Source: JBHGAV01 sp041946685
GTDB lineage: Bacteria > Acidobacteriota > Terriglobia > Bryobacterales > Bryobacteraceae
Length of the DNA stretch: 64,000 bases
NCBI GenBank assembly: GCA_041946685.1
Contig: JBHGAV010000007.1
Coordinates: 1-64,000 of the forward strand
Reading direction: 5' to 3'
Part shown: positions 58,619-64,000 of the stretch, one piece after another
Layout: each line of letters opens with the position of its first letter
How positions within the stretch are numbered: the first letter of the stretch is position 1
Position numbers and translations under genes: made by a program
The notes under the pieces: generated by a model
The model's input: the letters and a program-made list of their open reading frames with translations, nothing else
Told to the model about the DNA's origin: nothing
The model's database searches: none

Positions 58619-61530
58619 CGCATATTGACCGTTACGGTGTTTGCCCTGCGGCCGTCGACTTTGAGCACGATATCCACTTCTCCGCGGCCCGCAAGTTTCT
58701 TTGGCAAGGGTCCCACGTTCACCTGGTCCAGGCCGACAAACGAGCCTTGGGCGGCTGCGTACTCGACCGGCACTGACACGCCGTCGACCTTGACATCGAC
58801 GGCCGCCAGGTCCAGGATGCCGCGGATGCCTGTCCCGAAGAGCAACAGGTACACCTTATCGGTAGCTGTGCCGAGGCTGATGGGCACGGATACAACCCGC
58901 TGCGAGGTAGAGTCGTACTGAAACACCGGCACGATCGTCTGCGCGCCGGCGGCATCCACGCGAACGGCCGCCATCAAGCCAATGCCCTGGCCGCTCGCGT
59001 TGGCGGAAAACAGGCCCGGAGCGAGCGAGTCAATCAGAATGTCTCCGGATGCGCCCATCGCGCCTTGCCCCCGGATCGAGACCCTGGCCCGGCCGGCCGC
59101 CGAGCCGGCGGGTATCTGGAAGTTCACCTGGCCGGGGGAGACGAAAAAGAGCGGTGCGGGGAGCGTTACACCGGCGCTGTCGGTGACCTCGACGGTCGTG
59201 TCCGCCAGCTTCGTGGGCAGAGGCACGGCGTCGGCGAGGGCCGTGCCCGGCGCCAAGTCCTGGCCGAAGGCGGCTGCGATGGCCTCCGGAGCGAGCGGCG
59301 CGGGCAGGTAACTGGCCGCGCTGACGATCCAATTGGCGTATGGCAGCGAGTTTGCCGCGCCCGGCGTAGCAGGCTTGAAGATGGACCACGTGTCCGTACC
59401 GTCCGTGGTGCGGCCGTAGGAGACATCTGGCTGCTGCTGCTTGAAGGCCACAGTATCGATGAGGGTGGCGCCGTCGGACTCATATAGCGAGATTTCCTCG
59501 CCGTCGGCATCCAGGTTCAGGTTTGTGTGCAGCAAGCCCTGATCCGTGTCGTTGTCGGCCCAGAACACGAGGAAGCCTTTCGCCGGGATGGTGACGCCCC
59601 TTGGAATCCTCCATTTCGTGGGGTGCTCGGGATTGTCGCTGAGGTACATCCCCCCCATGTCCACCGCGGCGGAGCCCGGGTTGTAGATCTCGAACCAGTC
59701 TTCGAAGGCGTCCGGCTCGTCCGGATCGGCGAGTGTCTTCTTGTTGTCGGCCATGAGCTCGTTGATTTTGAGCTGGCCGGTGCCTGAGGTCGGGGTGGCT
59801 CCCGTCTTGGGATTGGCGGACGCCGGGGTAGGTTGATCGGTGGCCAGCCAGCGGATGCCGGAATCGCCGATGCGGATCAGGGACTTGCCGGCCGCCAAGG
59901 CCGGGTACACGACCGAGTCAATCAGCGTCTGCTGGCCGCCCGACGTGTGGTACAGGTAGAGGGCGCCGCCGCCGGGTTGGAGCTTGAACCCGGCATGGTC
60001 GGTGCCCTCGCCAGTCTCCCCATCCAGCCAGAGGACCCGAAAGGCGCCGTCGGCGAGCCCTCCGGACGGCAGCGCCCACTTGGTCGGGTTGGAAGAGTCG
60101 TCCGTCAGATAGAGACCGGACAGGTTGACGGTACCCGGGCCGAGGTTGTGCAGCTCGATCCAGGGATCGCTATCCCCCGCACTGTCTTTGTAAGTTCCGG
60201 CGTTTGCGGGCACGACTTCGTTCAGGCGGACGTCGGCCGGCTGAGCGTAGCCGTCCAGGACCGGGCGAAGGTAGTTGTACCGGTCGCGCACGAACTGGGT
60301 GAGGCCGAGGATCGGATTCTGCGTCCCGCTGATCTGGCTGGTGAGCGACGTCTCAAACTGCTGATTCGTATAGAACTTGCGCGTGTCGGCGTAGACGTCT
60401 GGCCGTATGAGATCGGCCAGACGGTTGATCTGCGCCTGCATAGAGGTCACGTCGAAACCCTCGCGGAGCATGCGGGCCAGCATCCGGAGATATGTCCGCT
60501 TGTAGGCGTCCACTGCCCAAAGCTTCTCCATCAGCGGCCTGGGGCCACCCATCGATGGGCCGCTCCCCGCACCGCCCGAGCTGGAAGTTGGCAGATACAA
60601 TGGACTGAGCGTGGCGGGGACCGTGATTCGCGGAGAACCGTCTCCGGTGGTGCCGAAAGTCTCGTTCAAGTCGGTGTGGATGTGGACGAACTGGCCGGTG
60701 TCCTGCCGGTGATATAGGAAGTACTCGGTCGCCGAGCCGACGTAGGAATCCAGGTTCACGAAGAGGATGTTGGTGGCAATGCCGTAGAGCATGTTCCTGA
60801 CATCGCAGATGGGCTCGAGCTGGGCCGGGAGATCGGCCGTCGGCGTGTTGTTCAGGACATACGTGAAGTCGATGAGGTCCGACCAGTCGTTCGCGGTTTC
60901 GTTGGTCTTCTTCTCGTAGACCCGCTCGTAAGCAGCCGCGGACGTACCCAGGTAGGCCAGGGTGGCATTGGCTTCGCCGGCTTTGTAAAGGTTCCCGTCC
61001 TCGTTGTCGCCGAAGCGGTCCCTCATCATCGTCTTGTCGGGCTCTTCCACGGCGATGTACAGACCCCAGTACACGTCGTTGACGTACACCCGTACATGAA
61101 CCGCCCGGTTGGCCGGGATGAACTTGCCCACGAAATCGCAAAACAGCTTCTCGCGAAGGAAGTCGGGTTGAAGGTCGCCGTTGTTCAGATTCAGTTTCTT
61201 CAGGCCCAGAAAAGTGGTGCCCGGCACAAACTCGTTGAAGTCAAGCTTGAACGACTTCTTGGTACCTGTACGGCGAAACGAGGCGTTGCCCTTGAAACGG
61301 GCCCCGATGGTGGGGAGGACAAGATCACCGTACGCCATCCGGGCGGAGAAATAAGGATCGTTGGGGTTGCTGCTGTGGGCCTGATAAAGCGTGTTGTACC
61401 AGTTTGCGTTATCGAAATAGAGACGTATTTCCTGAACTTTGCTGTCGTCAAAGAACGTGTCCGCTTTGTCGGCATGCGCAAGCCTGGCAGCCAGAAGCGT
61501 CACCAGCCCGATGACCACGATTCGCCACAT
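58615..61530 (-). CDS. Secreted CotH-like kinase with lamin-tail-like domains and TIGR03437 C-terminus
   Basis: The 971-residue product has a signal peptide (WRIVVIGLVTLLAARLAHA), then a CotH domain (about 25-420): KSFKLDFNEF, FLREKLFCDFVG, VYWGLYIAVEEPDK, NEDGNLYKAGEA, and HIHTDLNETFG with metal-binding Asp/Asn. Next come two lamin-tail-like domains (VRLNEVVPANAGTYKDSAGDSDPWIELHN and KINELMADNKKTLADPDEPDAFEDWFEIYNPG). The C-terminus (about 740-971) is TIGR03437 (LFFVSPGQVNFQIPAG, APGLFSAN, LLLFGTGIRGI, GLDQVNVGPLP). ATG 61530 follows GAGGTG. GTG 61551 is possible. CotH proteins are atypical protein kinases. Confidence 0.88.
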   Translation of the reverse strand: MWRIVVIGLVTLLAARLAHADKADTFFDDSKVQEIRLYFDNANWYNTLYQAHSSNPNDPYFSARMAYGDLVLPTIGARFKGNASFRRTGTKKSFKLDFNEFVPGTTFLGLKKLNLNNGDLQPDFLREKLFCDFVGKFIPANRAVHVRVYVNDVYWGLYIAVEEPDKTMMRDRFGDNEDGNLYKAGEANATLAYLGTSAAAYERVYEKKTNETANDWSDLIDFTYVLNNTPTADLPAQLEPICDVRNMLYGIATNILFVNLDSYVGSATEYFLYHRQDTGQFVHIHTDLNETFGTTGDGSPRITVPATLSPLYLPTSSSGGAGSGPSMGGPRPLMEKLWAVDAYKRTYLRMLARMLREGFDVTSMQAQINRLADLIRPDVYADTRKFYTNQQFETSLTSQISGTQNPILGLTQFVRDRYNYLRPVLDGYAQPADVRLNEVVPANAGTYKDSAGDSDPWIELHNLGPGTVNLSGLYLTDDSSNPTKWALPSGGLADGAFRVLWLDGETGEGTDHAGFKLQPGGGALYLYHTSGGQQTLIDSVVYPALAAGKSLIRIGDSGIRWLATDQPTPASANPKTGATPTSGTGQLKINELMADNKKTLADPDEPDAFEDWFEIYNPGSAAVDMGGMYLSDNPEHPTKWRIPRGVTIPAKGFLVFWADNDTDQGLLHTNLNLDADGEEISLYESDGATLIDTVAFKQQQPDVSYGRTTDGTDTWSIFKPATPGAANSLPYANWIVSAASYLPAPLAPEAIAAAFGQDLAPGTALADAVPLPTKLADTTVEVTDSAGVTLPAPLFFVSPGQVNFQIPAGSAAGRARVSIRGQGAMGASGDILIDSLAPGLFSANASGQGIGLMAAVRVDAAGAQTIVPVFQYDSTSQRVVSVPISLGTATDKVYLLLFGTGIRGILDLAAVDVKVDGVSVPVEYAAAQGSFVGLDQVNVGPLPKKLAGRGEVDIVLKVDGRRANTVTVNMR

Positions 61531-61620
61531 GAGCCTCAGCACCTCGCGCACTATTTCAACTCGATGACAATTCTACGCGGAATGCGTCCGCTTGGAGTAC
61601 GACTGGAAGCCTCCGTGGGT

Positions 61621-61635
61621 GTAAAGAAGTGTAAA
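61621..61635 (-). promoter_or_regulatory. CpxR-like box between the CotH operon and the sensor kinase
   Basis: On the plus strand this is exactly GTAAA-GAAGT-GTAAA, the CpxR consensus spacing. It lies 90 bases before the CotH start on the minus strand and 57 bases before the kinase start on the plus strand. Read toward CotH it has the same orientation as the other four boxes have toward their genes. It could serve both divergent transcripts, giving the two-component pair autoregulation. Confidence 0.7.
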
Positions 61636-61692
61636 GAGCGAGGCTGCGCTGTTCGCCATGGCGGGCCGGGGAGCGAGAATCGTAACGTATAG

Positions 61693-63447
61693 ATGAGAAC
61701 CTTGAAGCGGATCGGACGGCAGGGGATGCTCTCGTGGGTGGTCCTGGGGACCCTGCTGGCGGTGTGCGGGGTCCTCGGTGTCCTGCAATATCGCTGGATT
61801 GGCGAGGTCAGCCGCGCGGAGCGGGACCGCCTTCGTGCCAGCCTGCAAGCCAGCCTTCAGCGTCTGAGCCAGGATTTCAACCAGGAGATCGCAACCGAGG
61901 TTCGCGCATTCACGATCGTCGAGCCCTGGCCGGAGCTGAGCCAGAACGAGGCGGCCGCCGCCAGCCGCTACCAGCAGTGGCGAAGAACCACGCGCCGCGG
62001 CGGAATCTTCCGCCGGATCGCGATCATGGAGTCGCGAGGGGACACGGCCCTTCTGCGAGTTTTCGACCCGGAGAAGGGAGTCTTCCGAAGTACGGAGTGG
62101 CCCGAAGAGTGGCTCGGCCTGAGAAACCGTGCCGCGCCGGGCAGGGAAATGCCCTTCTGGCAGCAACGAGGCCGGTCCGGTGCCCCTCCCGCTCCGTTCC
62201 CGCTCACGATCGAGCTCCCTCTCCGCGGAACGCTCCCGGCACCCGGTCGAATGCCCGGCCCGTTCGAGCGAAGAGTCGTCGACCGCCTCATTTTGGAGCT
62301 GGAAGAGTCCTACATGCGGGACGTCATGTTGCCGGAGCTGCTCCAGCGCCATCTGGGCGGCGACGGAAACCTGAGTTACGAAGTTGCCGTTCTCACCAGA
62401 GGCCCTTTGCAGGAAGCAGTCTACCCTCCCGATCCATCGCAGGCCCGGCGCATTGCCGCCGCCGCGGACGCTTCCGTCTTCCTGTTCGAACCGCAAGCGA
62501 TTCAGATGATGCGGCCTCCCTGGGCCGGCGGACCTCCACAGAGGGGGCGGGAGCCGACCGGAGGGCCAGGTCCCGGTGTGGGCAGATGGCAGATGTTCGC
62601 GCGTCACCGCGCGGGTTCGTTGGAGGAAATCGTCACGATGGCCCGCAGGCGGAACCTGGCGGTTACGGCAGGGGTGATGCTATTGTTGCTGGCCAGTGTC
62701 TGTGCGCTGGTCCTGCTGACGCGGCGCGCGCAACGGCTGGCCCAATTGCAGATGGAGTTTGTCGCCGGAGTGAGCCACGAGCTCAAGACCCCGCTCACCG
62801 TCATTCACACGGCGGCATACAACCTGCGCGGCAAGCTGGCCAACGACCCGGGCCAGGTGGAGAAGTACGGCGCACTGATTCAGCGGGAGAGCGGCCGTCT
62901 GGCGGATATGGTGGACCAGGTGATGCAGTTTGCGGGCTCCGAGGTGGGGCGCCCCGTCCAGGATCGCGACCCGCTATTCGTGGATGCCATCATCGAGGAT
63001 GCCGTCGAGTCAAGCAGGGCCGTTGTGGAGGCCGCCCGGTGCGTGGTTGAGAGAGCCGTGAATCCCGATCTGCCGCCCGTAGTGGGCGACCCTGTCGCCT
63101 TGAGGCGTGTATTCTCCAATTTGCTGAGCAACGCCGCCAAGCACGGTGCCGGCCAGGACAGGTGGATCGGCGTGTTCGCGTCCACGGTACGGGAAGGGGA
63201 GCGCGATTTTGTCGAGGTCCGTGTGGCCGACCGCGGTCCGGGAATCCCCGCTGACGAGCACAAGCAGATTTTCGAACCGTTCTTTCGCGGCCGCCGCGCG
63301 GTCCAGGATCAGGTACACGGGAGTGGCCTCGGCCTGAACCTGGTGAAGAAGATTGTCGAGGGACACGGAGGAACAGTCCGTGTCAGGAGCGAACCCGGCA
63401 GGCTGACCGAGTTCATCGTGCGGCTGCCCGCGTTGGCGAGAGAGTGA
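61693..63447 (+). CDS. Membrane-bound sensor histidine kinase
   Basis: The 584-residue product has a membrane segment (MLSWVVLGTLLAVCGVLGVL), a large periplasmic region (about 35-315) with a Pro/Gly-rich end (PPWAGGPPQRGREPTGGPGPG), a second segment (LAVTAGVMLLLLASVCALVLL), then HisKA with His362 in FVAGVSHELKTPL and the ATPase domain: N box NLLSNAAKHG, G1 VADRGPGIPADE, F box FEPFFRG and G2 GSGLGLNLVKKIVEGHGG. The regulator gene follows after four bases. It is divergent from the CotH operon with a CpxR-like box between them. It probably senses an envelope signal. Confidence 0.9.
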   Translation: MRTLKRIGRQGMLSWVVLGTLLAVCGVLGVLQYRWIGEVSRAERDRLRASLQASLQRLSQDFNQEIATEVRAFTIVEPWPELSQNEAAAASRYQQWRRTTRRGGIFRRIAIMESRGDTALLRVFDPEKGVFRSTEWPEEWLGLRNRAAPGREMPFWQQRGRSGAPPAPFPLTIELPLRGTLPAPGRMPGPFERRVVDRLILELEESYMRDVMLPELLQRHLGGDGNLSYEVAVLTRGPLQEAVYPPDPSQARRIAAAADASVFLFEPQAIQMMRPPWAGGPPQRGREPTGGPGPGVGRWQMFARHRAGSLEEIVTMARRRNLAVTAGVMLLLLASVCALVLLTRRAQRLAQLQMEFVAGVSHELKTPLTVIHTAAYNLRGKLANDPGQVEKYGALIQRESGRLADMVDQVMQFAGSEVGRPVQDRDPLFVDAIIEDAVESSRAVVEAARCVVERAVNPDLPPVVGDPVALRRVFSNLLSNAAKHGAGQDRWIGVFASTVREGERDFVEVRVADRGPGIPADEHKQIFEPFFRGRRAVQDQVHGSGLGLNLVKKIVEGHGGTVRVRSEPGRLTEFIVRLPALARE

Positions 63448-63451
63448 GGGC

Positions 63452-64000
63452 ATGAGTTCTCGTATCCTGTTGATCGAGGATGAACCGGGGCTGGTCATCA
63501 CGCTGTCCGACTTGCTCCGCGCAGAAGGCTACGAGGTCGAGAGCGAGGCGGATGGCTCGGCGGGTCTGGCCCGGGCGTCGGGGGAACGGTTCGATCTGAT
63601 AATCCTGGACGTGATGCTCCCCGGCAAGAGCGGCTTTGAGGTCTGCCGGGAACTGCGCCAGAGCGGCAAAGACGTGGGCATCCTGATGCTGACGGCGAAG
63701 ACGCAGGTTGTCGACAGGGTGGTCGGCTTGAAGCTCGGCGCGGATGACTACCTTGCCAAGCCCTTCGAGCCTCCAGAACTACTTGCCAGGGTGGAAGCCT
63801 TGCTGCGCCGCCTACGGAAGGAGAAGCTCACGCCGGTTGTGCGGTTCGAGTTCGGAAACGTGAGCGTGGACTTCGAAAAAGGCGACGCTTTCAAGTCTGG
63901 CGCTCCGGTCAACCTGGCCTCGAAGGAGTTGGAGCTGCTGAGATACCTGATCGACCGCCGCGGCAAGGTGGTCCCCCGCGACGAGTTGCTGGAGGCGGTG
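63452..64000 (+). CDS. OmpR-family response regulator (partial, runs off the window)
   Basis: The first 183 residues are visible. The receiver is complete and normal: IEDEP (Glu9/Asp10), Asp53 in LIILDVMLPG, a Thr switch in LMLTAKT and Lys in LAKPFEPPELL. The DNA-binding domain has begun (VNLASKELELLRYLIDRRGKVVPRDELLEAV) and the window ends before the recognition helix. It starts four bases after the kinase stop, so it should be the partner of that kinase and the best candidate for the protein that binds the CpxR-like boxes. Confidence 0.93.
   Translation, partial: MSSRILLIEDEPGLVITLSDLLRAEGYEVESEADGSAGLARASGERFDLIILDVMLPGKSGFEVCRELRQSGKDVGILMLTAKTQVVDRVVGLKLGADDYLAKPFEPPELLARVEALLRRLRKEKLTPVVRFEFGNVSVDFEKGDAFKSGAPVNLASKELELLRYLIDRRGKVVPRDELLEAV

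Overview
The window looks like chromosome from an acidobacterium of the Solibacter/Bryobacterales type. This is inferred from gene content: high GC, long Oar-like TonB-dependent receptors with an N-terminal carboxypeptidase-regulatory (CnaB-like) domain, secreted proteins ending in the Solibacter-type TIGR03437 domain (43958-46792 and 58615-61530), a MacB-PCD protein of the acidobacterial orphan-permease kind, and many secreted TPR proteins. No tRNA, rRNA, CRISPR array, insertion sequence or phage gene was recognised.

Layout. 1-6750: end of a probable chemoreceptor, a small secreted protein, a structured leader, then a tightly overlapping chemotaxis operon cheW-cheA-cheR-cheD-cheY-cheX-cheB. 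6756-11970 (minus strand): LOG-family protein, LpxD, a YHS/TRASH-like membrane protein, a TPR protein, thioredoxin and glycogen synthase. 12065-17036: TonB-dependent receptor, two secreted TPR proteins, RNase III. 17020-22662: MerR-type regulator, ECF sigma factor with anti-sigma, NapH-like Fe-S membrane protein, TPR protein, a receiver-deleted Fis-type regulator and a MacB-PCD hybrid. 22794-28292: PilZ protein, then a cobalamin riboswitch and its regulon btuB-btuF-btuD-btuC. 28321-32546: ABC exporter pair, a small membrane-anchored protein, a GT-C-like membrane protein and a DedA-type protein. 32620-42378: Oar-like receptor, ligA, lipid kinase, YdjM-like protein and a Tat-exported GH127 glycosidase.

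The most interesting part is 42.4-64 kb. Direct repeats with 10-bp periodicity matching the enterobacterial CpxR box (GTAAA-N5-GTAAA) lie in front of an OmpR-type pseudo-response regulator (42443), a Spy/CpxP-like periplasmic protein (49942), and the divergent region between a CotH operon and a sensor kinase/response regulator pair (61530/61693). Variant copies, 21 of 23 bases identical to each other, precede a small secreted protein (43243) and an NHL-repeat/TonB-receptor pair (43958). In every case the repeat has the same orientation relative to a downstream gene. I read this as a Cpx-like envelope-stress regulon.

Its centrepiece is a five-gene minus-strand operon, 61530 down to 53764: CotH-like kinase with two lamin-tail-like domains and TIGR03437, VTC polyphosphate-polymerase-like protein, DUF4956 membrane protein, a membrane-fusion protein with a C-terminal beta-propeller-like domain, and a TolC-like outer-membrane protein. 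Three of the four junctions are ATGA overlaps. I know of no described function for this combination and regard it as the best candidate for an undescribed system. Between the two parts sits a methyltransferase/sulfatase-like/AYLDP small-protein module (50608-53774) whose ribosome-binding site lies in a predicted hairpin.
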